Shown piece by piece: positions 15,965-25,187 of a DNA stretch of 64,000 nucleotides. The DNA comes from Faeciplasma sp900553675 (lineage in GTDB: Bacteria; Bacillota; Clostridia; Oscillospirales; Ruminococcaceae). The translations under genes and the position numbers were made by a program. Within the stretch, counting starts at the first letter, position 1. Every line of letters starts with the position of its first letter. A model generated the notes under the pieces. That model was not told the origin of the DNA. It was given only the letters and a program-made list of their open reading frames with translations, and did not search any database. The stretch spans positions 1-64,000 of the forward strand of contig CAUAFG010000006.1 in the NCBI GenBank assembly GCA_958428235.1. The letters are read 5' to 3'.

Positions 15965-16975
15965 TCACTCGCCATCGCCAACATCAGCCCTATACGCCCA
16001 AGTCCGTCCATCCCGGAAGCGAACAAGCTTGCTCTTTTCTGCCCACGCACGCAAAAGACGGTTGGCAGTAGCAGGGGAGACATCAAGCAATCGGCAAACA
16101 TCCGCATTCCGTATGCTATCGTTTTTGTGAAGATATAATTGTACGCGAGCCCATCTCTTTTCATCTATGCTCGCAGATTTGTCCACAGTTTCATCCATCA
16201 TCTCATCGCTCATATTCAGTACTTCAATGATTGATGACTTGATTGCTCGAAGCATAAATTCGATGAACACGGTTGAATCGGCGTTGTCGTTAGAAATGTT
16301 TATAGCGTCGTAATATTCCTGCTGGTTATCATGGATGATAGACTCCACAGGGAGCCATGCGAACAGCGGATTCCACTTTGACAGCAACAAGGTATGCCAA
16401 AGGCGACCCATCCTGCCGTTGCCGTCAGCAAACGGATGGATCAGCTCAAACTCATAGTGAAAGATGCAGCTTTTGATGAGCATTGGCAGATTGCTTTCCT
16501 TTGTCCATTCAAGAAGACTTTTAACAGCGTCCTCAACATAATTCGGCAGAGTTCCGAAGTGAAGCACTCTTCCGCTGCCGTCAACAACTCCGACAGGGCG
16601 GCTTCTGAACACACCCGATTCATCTACCAAGCCGCGGGTCATAATACCATGTGCGAACAGCAGTGAATCCAGCGAGTATGGGTCAAGCTCGTCCAAATGC
16701 TCATAGATTTCATAAGCATTTTTTACTTCGGCTATGTCTTTTGGGGGAGCAATAACACGCTTTCCGTTCAACACGGCTGTAATCTGCTCGATGCTGAGTG
16801 TGTTCTGCTCGATTGCAAGCGAGCCGTGAATGGTTTTGATTCGGTTGACCCGTCTTAGTTCCGGGCTTGCAGACAAACGCCCTGCTCCGCTGATTCTGCC
16901 GATAAGCTCCGCGATGTCTGTAACATAGGAAAGAATCTGCGCGGTAATTTCAAATGGGGGATTTTTGTGGTTCAT
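15965..16975 (-). CDS. Fic-family AMP-transferase-like protein with winged-helix C-terminus
   Basis: This 336-residue protein uses ATG 16975, preceded by GAGGGC. A frame running to 17029 lacks a ribosome site and reads into the promoter. The catalytic Fic loop is complete: HPFADGNGRMGR at about 180-191, with His180 as base. An N-terminal helix carries GSLAIEQN with Glu56, close to the (S/T)xxxE(G/N) self-inhibitory motif of class II Fic proteins, so activity is probably autoinhibited. The C-terminal ~60 residues form a winged helix (NADVCRLLDVSPATANRLLRA) likely to bind DNA and perhaps autoregulate. The target protein is unknown. It is monocistronic with its own promoter and terminator. Confidence 0.88.
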   Translation of the reverse strand: MNHKNPPFEITAQILSYVTDIAELIGRISGAGRLSASPELRRVNRIKTIHGSLAIEQNTLSIEQITAVLNGKRVIAPPKDIAEVKNAYEIYEHLDELDPYSLDSLLFAHGIMTRGLVDESGVFRSRPVGVVDGSGRVLHFGTLPNYVEDAVKSLLEWTKESNLPMLIKSCIFHYEFELIHPFADGNGRMGRLWHTLLLSKWNPLFAWLPVESIIHDNQQEYYDAINISNDNADSTVFIEFMLRAIKSSIIEVLNMSDEMMDETVDKSASIDEKRWARVQLYLHKNDSIRNADVCRLLDVSPATANRLLRAWAEKSKLVRFRDGRTWAYRADVGDGE

Positions 16976-17019
16976 ATTGCCCTCGTTTCGTGTTTTTTGC
17001 ATTTTGGTTTGATAAGAAT

Positions 17020-17048
17020 AATATAGCATATTCAGACTGACAATTCAA
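17020..17048 (-). promoter_or_regulatory. Sigma-A promoter of the Fic gene
   Basis: On the minus strand TTGAAT (17048-17043) and TATATT (17025-17020) are separated by 17 bases. The spacer and -10 region (CTGAATATGCTATATTATTC) are nearly identical to the promoter of the AraC gene at 47650-47678. Confidence 0.8.
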
Positions 17049-17088
17049 TACAGCACGGTTTATTTGTTTCGCTTTTTTATAAACGTTT

Positions 17089-17208
17089 GAACTTGTCAAG
17101 AAACATACAGTCAAAAAATCACCTAAATACCAAGTGAACCCTTGATATTCCGTCAATAATGCGCTATACTATTCATAAATGTAAGGGTAAAATACTCGTA
17201 AGTTTTGA
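17089..17208 (+). repeat. 120-bp promoter repeat, copy 1 (before GH115)
   Basis: Closely matches 20152-20271 over its whole length (GAACTTGT.AAGAAA.AT, CAGTCAAAAAATCACCTAAAT, AAGTAAGGGTAAAATAC-like blocks). It carries a full sigma-A promoter, so two different genes receive the same regulatory sequence. Confidence 0.88.
17142..17170 (+). promoter_or_regulatory. Sigma-A promoter of the GH115 gene
   Basis: TTGATA (17142-17147), a 17-base spacer and TATACT (17165-17170) lie about 70 bases before the GH115 start, inside the 120-bp repeat. Confidence 0.8.
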
Positions 17209-17238
17209 GCGGCAAAATTGAATGACAAAGGTGATAGC

Positions 17239-20094
17239 ATGAACAAAATCATATTAAACAAGCAAACACGATTTATTCACGAATTACAGGCATATAGCGG
17301 CGCAAAAATAGCCGCTCGGAATGTCATGCACGATATGGAGCTAATTTTCGGAGAGACCGTCAAGGATTATCGCAGCGGTGAAAAAGTAGATTCTGCAATA
17401 ATTTACGGCACAGTCGGCAGCAGTCCTATCCTTGATAAGCTCGACGCCGAGGGAAAAATAGATGTTGGCGGCATACGCGGAAAGTGGGAGGCTTATTCAA
17501 TAGCTGTAGTGGCTGAACCTATTGATGGCGTATCCACAGCAGTTGTTGTCGCAGGAAGCGATAAGCGCGGCACAATTTACGGGCTTTATCACATTTCCGA
17601 GCTGATGGGAGTTTCTCCGCTCGTCAACTGGAATCACGTTTATCCCGAAAAGCGGGATGAAATTGTATTCACCGACGAGATAAATATGGTCTCAAAAACA
17701 CCGTCTGTCAAATACAGGGGCTTTTTCATCAACGATGAATGGCCGGCATTCGGCAACTGGGCGAATACCCACTTCGGCGGTATCAATGCGAAATGCTACG
17801 AGCGTGTTTTTGAGCTTTTGCTGAGACTGAAGGGAAATTATCTTTGGCCTGCGATGTGGGGTTCTGATTTCAGTCTTGACGGTCCCGACCTTGCAAGCGC
17901 CGAGCTTGCCGACGAGATGGGTGTGGTTATGTCAACATCCCATCACGAGCCATGCTGCCGCAGCGGCAATGAATACGGCAAGGTCAGGGGCAAGGATTCC
18001 GAATATGGTGACGCTTGGAGCTTTCTTGCGAATGAGGAGGGCATAACCGCATTCTGGCGGGACGGGCTTATAAGGAACAGCCGCTTTGAAAATGTTATCA
18101 CAATGGGAATGCGCGGCGAGAACGATACCGCCATTCTTGGCAAGGATGCGACCCTTGCGGACAATATTGAGCTTCTAAGAAATGTCCTGCGCACACAGAA
18201 CAGGCTGATAAAGGAGAATGTCAACCATGATCTGAATGAAGTTCCGCGACAGATGGTGCTGTTTACCGAAGTCGAGGAGTTCTTCTACGGCGGAAACGGT
18301 GTTGACGGCCTGATGAACGACCCCGAGCTTGACGGCGTGACGCTTATGCTCAGCGATAACAACCACGGCTCGACAAGAACCCTGCCGTCTGAGGCTATGC
18401 GAAACCAGAACCACAACGGCGGCTACGGTATGTATTACCACATGGATATGCACGGCGGTCCTCACTCATATCAGTGGATAGGCTCTACATATCTGCCCAA
18501 GGTCTGGGAACAGATGACGATGGCGTATGAATACGGCGTGCGCGAGATTTGGGTGACGAATGTCGGCGATATCGGCACACAGGAGTTTGGGCTTTCATAC
18601 TTCTTAGACCTCGCTTATGACATCGAAAAGTGGGGCGGAGAGGATGCCGGAATTACAAATACATATACTAAAGAATGGGTCAAGCGCACATTTGGCTATG
18701 CCTTTGACAATGCTGACCTTGCCAAAATCTATGAGGCTGTAATCGGATATACCATGCTGTTGTCTCGCCGCAAGCATGAGAAGATAAATGAGTGGACATA
18801 TCACCCTGTAAACTTCGGAGAGGCTGACGAGGTGCTGAGCGTAAGCGAGCGTCTGCTCGAAATCTGCGATGAGCTGAAAGCAAAATGCCCTAAGAACATC
18901 TTAGGAGCATATATTGCGCTGATACACTATCCCGCCTGCGGAACTGCAAACCTGATGAAGATGTGGGTGTATGCCGCTAAGAACAGGCTTTATGCTTCTC
19001 AGAACCGTCTCACCGCAAACACTTTGGCGGATAAGATTCGCGAGACTATTGCTGCAGACTACGCCCTTACCGCCGAGTACCACACAGTAGATGGCGGCTA
19101 TTACTACGGCTTCGGGCTGTCGGAGCATATCGGCTTTACGACTTGGGACGACGCTAACAACCAATATCCGATAATGCGCTATGTCCATCCTGCAAACGGC
19201 AAGCGAATGATAATCTCAAAAGTCGATGATGAGCGCTATGTGACAGGTCTTGCGACCTTTGACCGCAGACTTGTCTGGACTGACGCGCTAAGGCAGGACA
19301 TCTGCGACATAGAGTTTGACATTACCTGCGCAGGTGCTTCACCTATGGGCTTCAGGATAGAAACCGACTGCGACTGGCTTAGCTTCTCAGAGACTGAGGG
19401 CGAAATCGAGCTTGTCAAGCGCGTCACGCTTCATATCGACAAATCTAAGTTTACTGGCAAGCAGACAGGCAGCTTTTGCATCTTTGGTGTAGGCTTCCAT
19501 GCGAGAGCGCAGATATTTGTCGAGGCTGAAAACCGCACCGACATCCCCGAAAATGTCTTCATCGAAGATGACGGTTATATATGCATGAAGGCGGTCAACT
19601 ATCAGGAAAGACATGACACCGAAAATGGCGGGTTCAGAAAGCTTATTCCCTGCACCCGCGAGGGAAGCGCGATAAAAGCGTTTCCTGTTACGACAGACTT
19701 TATGAAGGTTGCCGACAAGCCATATGTAGCATACAGGTTTGAGGCTGACGCCGACGGCGAGTATAACATACGCTTCTGGCTCGAGGCATCAACGCCTGTT
19801 GTATATGAACGTGAGCAGTTTATCTGCTTCTCTTTGAACGGCGGAGAAATGCTAATTGTGAACACTGTCAAGGAAGTAGATAAGCAGTTCTTCCAGAGCG
19901 CACAGTGGGCGCAGGAGGCTACTGACCATGTGAAGATAACCGATTCTGTCATAACCTGCCGCAATGGAGTAAACGAGCTGAGATTTTACGCTGCAAGCCC
20001 TGCAATAGTGCTTGAAAAGATAGCAGTTTACCCGAAAGGCAGCCGGCTCAAAGATTCATATATGGGACCGCAGGAGAGCTTTATTAGAGTATAA
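17239..20094 (+). CDS. GH115 xylan alpha-1,2-glucuronidase-type enzyme
   Basis: This 951-residue protein uses ATG 17239, which follows AAAGGTGAT; a TTG seven codons upstream is not needed. GH115 features: N-terminal alpha/beta domain (about 1-150), then the TIM barrel opening with SVKYRGFFINDEWPAFGNW and GNYLWPAMWGSDF, the HHEPCCRS and VTNVGDIGTQEFGLSY motifs, an all-helical region, and a C-terminal beta domain with PYVAYRFEADADG and NELRFYAA. GH115 enzymes remove (4-O-methyl)glucuronic acid from internal and terminal xylose. No signal peptide is visible, so it acts on imported oligosaccharides. It is monocistronic, with its own promoter and the terminator at 20122. Confidence 0.9.
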   Translation: MNKIILNKQTRFIHELQAYSGAKIAARNVMHDMELIFGETVKDYRSGEKVDSAIIYGTVGSSPILDKLDAEGKIDVGGIRGKWEAYSIAVVAEPIDGVSTAVVVAGSDKRGTIYGLYHISELMGVSPLVNWNHVYPEKRDEIVFTDEINMVSKTPSVKYRGFFINDEWPAFGNWANTHFGGINAKCYERVFELLLRLKGNYLWPAMWGSDFSLDGPDLASAELADEMGVVMSTSHHEPCCRSGNEYGKVRGKDSEYGDAWSFLANEEGITAFWRDGLIRNSRFENVITMGMRGENDTAILGKDATLADNIELLRNVLRTQNRLIKENVNHDLNEVPRQMVLFTEVEEFFYGGNGVDGLMNDPELDGVTLMLSDNNHGSTRTLPSEAMRNQNHNGGYGMYYHMDMHGGPHSYQWIGSTYLPKVWEQMTMAYEYGVREIWVTNVGDIGTQEFGLSYFLDLAYDIEKWGGEDAGITNTYTKEWVKRTFGYAFDNADLAKIYEAVIGYTMLLSRRKHEKINEWTYHPVNFGEADEVLSVSERLLEICDELKAKCPKNILGAYIALIHYPACGTANLMKMWVYAAKNRLYASQNRLTANTLADKIRETIAADYALTAEYHTVDGGYYYGFGLSEHIGFTTWDDANNQYPIMRYVHPANGKRMIISKVDDERYVTGLATFDRRLVWTDALRQDICDIEFDITCAGASPMGFRIETDCDWLSFSETEGEIELVKRVTLHIDKSKFTGKQTGSFCIFGVGFHARAQIFVEAENRTDIPENVFIEDDGYICMKAVNYQERHDTENGGFRKLIPCTREGSAIKAFPVTTDFMKVADKPYVAYRFEADADGEYNIRFWLEASTPVVYEREQFICFSLNGGEMLIVNTVKEVDKQFFQSAQWAQEATDHVKITDSVITCRNGVNELRFYAASPAIVLEKIAVYPKGSRLKDSYMGPQESFIRV

Positions 20095-20121
20095 CACGAT
20101 AATTCGGGACTGCTTAATTTG

Positions 20122-20150
20122 TCGGGGCTTAGTGTGCTAAGTCCCGATTT
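20122..20150 (+). terminator. Terminator of the GH115 gene
   Basis: TCGGGGCTTAG (20122-20132) pairs with CTAAGTCCCGA (20137-20147) around a 4-base loop and runs into TTTT. The second 120-bp promoter repeat begins immediately after it. Confidence 0.85.
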
Positions 20151-20151
20151 T

Positions 20152-20271
20152 GAACTTGTAAAGAAATATGCAGTCAAAAAATCACCTAAATCCAAAGTGA
20201 GCCCTTGATATTCCGCCAATAATGTGCTATATATTCTTAAAAGTAAGGGTAAAATACCCGTAAGTTTTAAG
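20152..20271 (+). repeat. 120-bp promoter repeat, copy 2 (before truncated DUF4143 gene)
   Basis: Second copy of the repeat at 17089-17208. It also contains a sigma-A promoter: TTGATA 20205-20210, 17 bases, TATATA 20228-20233. Confidence 0.88.
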
Positions 20272-20286
20272 TGAAAGAGGTTTAAT

Positions 20287-20883
20287 ATGCAGAACATCAT
20301 AAAGCGCGATGATTATCTGAACAGAATAAATGACAAAAAGACGGTAAAGGGCGTTAAGGTATCAGGAACAACTGTTGCAAACTATCTTAACTATCTGACA
20401 GAGTCATTTCTTTTCAGCAATGCGAAGCGATATGATGTTAAGGGCAAGAAGTATTTTGAATATCCGTCAAAGTATTACTGTACTGATATCGGTCTGCGTA
20501 ACGCAAGGCTGAATTTCAGGCAGCAGGAAGAAATGCACATCATGGAAAACATCATCTATAACGAGCTGCTGCGCCGCGGGCATTCGGTTGATGTTGGAGT
20601 TGTGGAGATTGTGGAGAGCGCAGATGGCAACTGCACAAAAAAGCAGTGCGAAATTGACTTTGTTGTAAACATCGGCGCAAAGAAATACTACATTCAATCC
20701 GCGCTGAATGTAGCCGACCCCGCCAAGCTGGAAACAGAGCTGCGCCCTCTCAAACACACAAGGGACTTCTTTAAGAAAATAATCATCAGCAAAACCGCCG
20801 CAAAACCGTGGACAGATGAGGATGGGATTCTTCATCTGGGACTGTATGAGGTTTTGCTTAATGAGAACGCATTGGAGATGTAA
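20287..20883 (+). pseudogene. DUF4143 domain of an AAA ATPase, ATPase half missing
   Basis: The 198-residue frame has an AAAGAGG site and an ATG at 20287, so it can be translated. It corresponds only to the C-terminal half of AAA_14/DUF4143 proteins: the winged-helix-like region (VSGTTVANYLNYLTESFLFSNAKRYD), KYYCTDIGLRNARLNF, MENIIYNELLRRGHSVDVG and a nuclease-like EIDFVVNIGAKKYYIQ. No Walker A or B is present. The usual acidic/Lys motif (E-x-K) is replaced by YYIQSAL. It may be a truncated relic placed behind a borrowed promoter, or a stand-alone DUF4143 protein. Confidence 0.72.
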
Positions 20884-20983
20884 TATTTTTGTGCGAGTGA
20901 TGGCAATATGCGGTGAGAAGAAATGTTTTTAGCCTTGGTGCTCTTTACAAATATTCTCCCAATGCTGCGCTAAGAGCAGTAAT

Positions 20984-21147
20984 CAAAGTCGAAATCCCGC
21001 TGCAAGCGCGTTATCACTTGCGGCTTTTCCTGCGATAATGCTGTTAGCAATATTATACATCTGCTGAAATACCACGCTTATAAACTGCTGAACCGTAAAC
21101 TTTATCAGAACCTTCTCCGGAGATTCCAGCGTAAGATTCTTATTCAT
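20984..21147 (-). pseudogene. N-terminal stub of a MATE-family efflux protein
   Basis: About 54 residues from ATG 21147 (GAGGTGG site) match the start of MATE transporters (LESPEKVLIKFTVQQF and FQQMYNIANSIIAGKAASDNALAA), covering the first membrane segment. A stop then follows; the remaining ~400 residues are absent. It is not functional. Confidence 0.75.
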
Positions 21148-21241
21148 ATCGTCCACCTCTATTTCATACATTATACACTATTTCGGCTTATTGTAAGCAG
21201 ATGATTTGATATGACGGCGATATTATTTTTTATTTCGGACA

Positions 21242-21269
21242 TTGAAATCTTAAAAAAATATGCTATAAT
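21242..21269 (+). promoter_or_regulatory. Sigma-A promoter of the binding protein-kinase operon
   Basis: TTGAAA (21242-21247), 16 bases and a perfect TATAAT (21264-21269). The start codon is almost 300 bases downstream, so the transcript has a very long leader. Confidence 0.78.
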
Positions 21270-21284
21270 CATAATAGGGTTGTA

Positions 21285-21424
21285 TTGTTAAGCTGCGAAT
21301 ATTGCAAGGTCTTCTATTATTGCGCAGATCTATGAATTTCATCAAAGCCGCAGCAAGGACTTTCTTTAATTTCTGCGTTTGCGATACCGGCGGGAATTGA
21401 CCTTTTACCCTCACAGCTTAATAA
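21285..21424 (+). ncRNA. Candidate structured 5' leader RNA (possible cis-regulator)
   Basis: The leader holds nested complementary segments: 21285-21297 (TTGTTAAGCTGCG) with 21412-21424 (CACAGCTTAATAA), AAGGTC 21306-21311 with GACCTT 21400-21405, and CGCAG 21323-21327 with CTGCG 21373-21377. This gives a multi-helix element closed by a long basal stem, the architecture of riboswitch-like leaders. I match it to no known class. It could also be chance pairing; a second stretch (21425-21550) before the ribosome site remains unexplained. Confidence 0.35.
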
Positions 21425-21565
21425 AGTTTTTGCGTTTTGATATAAAAGTTTAACGCTAAGGAAGGAGCGAAAGCGCGGTCATGAGATAAAACTAATATTA
21501 TGTTCCGCAAGCTCCTATTTGACATTTATTCCATGTACGGTATAACGAATTAAAGAGGTGATGAT

Positions 21566-22504
21566 ATGAACACCATAAACCGCAGGATATTTACGGTGAT
21601 AGTCGCCGCCGTAAACTTGTTTTGTGTTATATCAATAGCGCTATGGTTTTTCGGAAAGGGTGATAATTCGCTTGCCGGCAAGGAAAACAGCCGTCTTATC
21701 GGCGTAAGCTATATGACGATGAATAACGAATTTTACAAGATACTGAATTCCGAGATAGAGGACAGAATATTGTCGGAGGGCGACAGAATAATGCTGCGCG
21801 ACCCCGCGTTGAGCGCCGAGCGTCAGAACGAGCAGATTGAGGAGATGCTGGCTGAGGGGATAAACGCACTGATAGTCGCTCCAGTCGATTGGGAAAAAGC
21901 TGTGCCGATTTTACGCAAGGCGAAGCGGCAGGGCGTTATCGTGATAATCGTGGACACGGATGTAAGCGACCTTGAGATTGCCGACTGCACCATAACCTCT
22001 GATAATTACAGTGCGGGCGTAAAGGCGGCGGAGTATATGCTCGGCGATGGAAAACAGCACAATGTGGTCTTGATGGTACACAGTACCGCAAAGTCGGGAC
22101 TTGAAAGAATACAGGGATTTAAGGATACGGTCGCGGGGCATGATAACGTTCGTATCGTCAGTGAGATAGAGTGCGAGGGTCAGCTTGAGATAGCCGAGCC
22201 GGCGATGAAAGAATTCATAAAAAGCGGCGAGACTTTCGATTCGGTGTTCTGCTTGAACGATCTTGCAAGCGTGGGCGTTGCCGCGGCGCTTGAGGAAAAT
22301 GGACTTACCGGAAAAATTGAGCTGCTGGGTGTGGACGCTTCTCCCGACGCAAAGGCTATGATCAAGGAAAGGATAATGACAGCGTCCTCTGCACAGTTTC
22401 CGACGCTTATCGGCGTGCAGACCGCCGAATCGCTGTACGCCATGCTTAACGGCGAAAGTTGTGAAAAGCGCATATTTGTGCCCGTCGAGCTTATTACGGA
22501 GTAA
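21566..22504 (+). CDS. RbsB/periplasmic-binding-protein-like I sugar-sensing protein, membrane anchored
   Basis: This 312-residue protein has an uncleaved-looking N-terminal membrane segment (about 8-29, no lipobox Cys) followed by a type 1 solute-binding fold: GVSYMTMNNEFYKILNSEIE, NALIVAPVDWEKAVPILRKA, VDTDVSDLEIADCTITSDN and FDSVFCLNDLASVGVAAALEE. No permease or ATPase gene is near. The next gene is a histidine kinase only 26 bases away, so the likely role is extracellular sugar sensing, like the XylFII-LytS arrangement in Clostridium, rather than transport (inference). The ligand is unknown, probably a pentose or hexose. Confidence 0.83.
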   Translation: MNTINRRIFTVIVAAVNLFCVISIALWFFGKGDNSLAGKENSRLIGVSYMTMNNEFYKILNSEIEDRILSEGDRIMLRDPALSAERQNEQIEEMLAEGINALIVAPVDWEKAVPILRKAKRQGVIVIIVDTDVSDLEIADCTITSDNYSAGVKAAEYMLGDGKQHNVVLMVHSTAKSGLERIQGFKDTVAGHDNVRIVSEIECEGQLEIAEPAMKEFIKSGETFDSVFCLNDLASVGVAAALEENGLTGKIELLGVDASPDAKAMIKERIMTASSAQFPTLIGVQTAESLYAMLNGESCEKRIFVPVELITE

Positions 22505-22530
22505 AATATCGACGAATACGGGGTGGACAG

Positions 22531-23877
22531 ATGGCAATAAACGAAAAGATACTCGCTGACGAGGGCGCGGCACAGGAAAACTACGATACGCTTTCGGCGT
22601 TTGCTCTGAATATTATGAAGTCGCTGAACTGTGCTTCAATGATGTTCATCTCACTTATTATGTGCGCGGCAGCTTACGGAACTATCCGTCAGGGCAGCGC
22701 GGCGGAACTTCTTGACAAATTTGGCTCAATACCTCTTGCACCGTGGAAGATTCCTGTGCTAACGTTTCTGAGCCTTGCGCTTTTGCTCATACTTATGGGC
22801 GTAAAAAAGAAACACCGCACGGCAATAATTCCGTATATCGCGGTGGAAAGCGCACTGTGCGTATGGCTGTGCTATCTTACAAGCTTTGCGTATACGGGAG
22901 TGATCTTACTGTGCGTTGCGGAGTTGGTGCGTTATATGAAGCGGACTAAGCTGACTGCGCTTTTTACCGCTATCCTCTGCGCGGTATATCTCGCCGCCGA
23001 TTTTGACCTGCTCTCAAATTTTTTCAGCCTTAATTCCTATAACGCGTATCTTTCCTATTATAATATCTCCTCACAGCAGGTGCTGCTTGTCGTGAGAAAT
23101 ATCAGCACGGGAGTAAACATTATATTCTTTATAGTATATATGATATTGATCCTGCGACGTCAAGGGCTTGAATACCGCAAGGTCCGCATCCTAAACCGCG
23201 AGCTGGGGCGAGTAAACGAGCAGCTTGCCGAGGCAAATAAGCAGCTTGCGGAAAACGCGGCGACTATTGCGGAAATGACACAACTTGAGGAACGTAACCG
23301 TCTGGCGCGCGAGATACACGATACGCTCGGACACGCGCTTACGGGTATAGTAACAGGTATAGACGCGTGCATGGAGCTTATACTGATAGCTCCCGACGCG
23401 GTGAAAAATCAGCTTCAGAGCATCGCCGACGTTGCAAGACAGGGAATGATGGACGTCCGCCGTTCGGTAAAGGCTTTGCGCCCTGACGCGCTCGAGAAAA
23501 TGGAGCTTGGCGAGGCTATAGAGAATATGATAGAGCAGATTGTTATCTCCACCCATGTTACAATAGATTATGAATGCGGGATAGATCTTTCAAGATTTGA
23601 CAGCAACGAGGAGGAGATCATTTATCGTATCGTTCAGGAAAGCATTACAAATGCGCTTCGCCACGGAAAGGCGACCGTGATAAAGGTGGATATATACTAC
23701 GATGACGGAGCACTCGTGATTTGCATTTCCGATAACGGCATAGGCTGCAAGGATATTAAAAACGGTTTCGGGCTTACTCATATGAAGGAACGGCTGGATA
23801 TGCTCGGCGGCAGACTGGAATGCGACGGCACGGACGGCTTTACAATAACGGCAAGAATGCCCGTCCGACTGAAGTAA
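22531..23877 (+). CDS. HisKA_3-type sensor histidine kinase partnered with a binding protein
   Basis: The 448-residue protein has about six N-terminal membrane segments (about 35-205), a coiled-coil linker (LNRELGRVNEQLAEANKQLAE) and a HisKA_3 dimerisation domain with the phospho-accepting His in RLAREIHDTLGHALTG. The HATPase domain is complete, with N box EESITNALRHG-type sequence, ISDNGIGC and GFGLTHMKERLDMLGG. NarL/LuxR-type response regulators normally pair with this class, but none follows: sequence after 23880 is a short junction into an opposing truncated kinase. The signal is probably the upstream sugar-binding protein. Confidence 0.87.
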   Translation: MAINEKILADEGAAQENYDTLSAFALNIMKSLNCASMMFISLIMCAAAYGTIRQGSAAELLDKFGSIPLAPWKIPVLTFLSLALLLILMGVKKKHRTAIIPYIAVESALCVWLCYLTSFAYTGVILLCVAELVRYMKRTKLTALFTAILCAVYLAADFDLLSNFFSLNSYNAYLSYYNISSQQVLLVVRNISTGVNIIFFIVYMILILRRQGLEYRKVRILNRELGRVNEQLAEANKQLAENAATIAEMTQLEERNRLAREIHDTLGHALTGIVTGIDACMELILIAPDAVKNQLQSIADVARQGMMDVRRSVKALRPDALEKMELGEAIENMIEQIVISTHVTIDYECGIDLSRFDSNEEEIIYRIVQESITNALRHGKATVIKVDIYYDDGALVICISDNGIGCKDIKNGFGLTHMKERLDMLGGRLECDGTDGFTITARMPVRLK

Positions 23878-24002
23878 TTAAGTGAGGTGACTAACTATAA
23901 AAAGTCAATAGCGTTTTAGAAATTTCTCAAAAAATTTTTCAGAAGAAAAAGCGCATAGCAAACAAGCCCTGTATTTCAAGGACTAAAAAGTATGATAAAT
24001 AA

Positions 24003-25187
24003 CTACCTTACAAGCTCAGCATCATATGCAATGTTTTTAAGAATGTTCTTGATTACCTGTTCAAGATATTTGATGTCTCCATAAACCACAGCGCTTTCTT
24101 CCAAATCAATACTTGTCTGATATTCTTCAAGGATAGGCTGATATTCTCGCAGAATGTCTCTGCACAATTCGGCAATATCCAAATCCTCAAAGTTCAGTTT
24201 GAGAAAGCCGTTGTCGATGGAGGAAATCTCAAGCATCTGTGTTATCAGTTTGCTGAGCTTTTCGGTTTCTTCGATAATCGTATCGCAGTAATAATCCCGG
24301 TCAATGCCTTGAATGTTATTTTTCAGATTCTCCGTGTAAATCTGTAAAAGTGCCAAAGGCGTTTTCATTTCGTGGGAAACGGCGGCGATAAACTCACGAC
24401 GATAACCTTCTATCTGCTTTCTGTATTCAATATCCTTTTGCAGCTGCTCGTTGGCGGCAGTCAGTTCACGCATATTCCGGTCGAGCTGCCGTGACATTTG
24501 GTTGACGCTCTGCGCAAGGCTTGCCAGTTCCAATGTAGAATCACGCTCATCCGCAAAGTAGGAAAAGTCCAACTTTGCAATCTTTTTAGATACCGCTTCA
24601 ATATTTGTAATAGGTTTGGAGATTGTTTTGGAAACCACCAGTGCGATCAGCACACCTATTATCAGCACTGCAATGGAGATGTAAATATTGGCTTCGGTAA
24701 ATACCGAAACGCTGTTATCGATGGCGGCAATCTGCAAGGTCATAAGCACACGGATTTCCTCGCCCTTATGATAAAAACTACCTGCGAGCTGTAATCGGTC
24801 GGTATCACCAAGAACACCTTTTCCCTCAATGAGTGATACGGTTGGTGTGCTTGTGAACTCCGCGTTACGAAAAATAGGGTTCATTCCGGGACGTTGTCTC
24901 TGCATCATAAAGGAGTAGCCGGAGGAATATACAATCTCGCCATTATCGGAAATGACTGTTTTAATACCGTATGTATCCTGCAAATTCTCCGCAATATCGT
25001 TGACAGCATCCAAATCATCACCATAGCCCGTTTTTATCTGCTCGTAGCTTTCTGCAATCATACTTTTCTGCTGCCGCACAAAAAAACTTTTGGAAAGGAA
25101 CTGATTGAAAACAATCTGACCGACAAGGGACAACAATATGAGGGAGCAGATTGCTATCAGTATTTTATTTCGTATCCGCATTTTCAT
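24003..25187 (-). pseudogene. OmpR-type sensor kinase truncated before its ATPase domain
   Basis: The 394-residue frame contains two membrane segments (about 7-29 and 170-192), an extracellular domain, HAMP, and HisKA with EFIAAVSHEMKTPLALLQIY (phospho-His). It continues to QVIKNILKNIAYDAELVR and stops exactly where the N box of HATPase_c should begin. Kinase activity is therefore impossible without a partner subunit. It overlaps the 3' end of its response-regulator gene by 23 bases, the usual operon order. The truncation point lies at the same junction (23880-24003) where the facing operon lost its regulator. Confidence 0.83.

Noticed and set aside
15965..16975. Fic protein plus upstream antitoxin as a toxin-antitoxin pair.
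   Set aside because: No small partner gene is adjacent; the inhibitory helix is built into the protein's own N-terminus (class II type), so a separate antitoxin is not needed.
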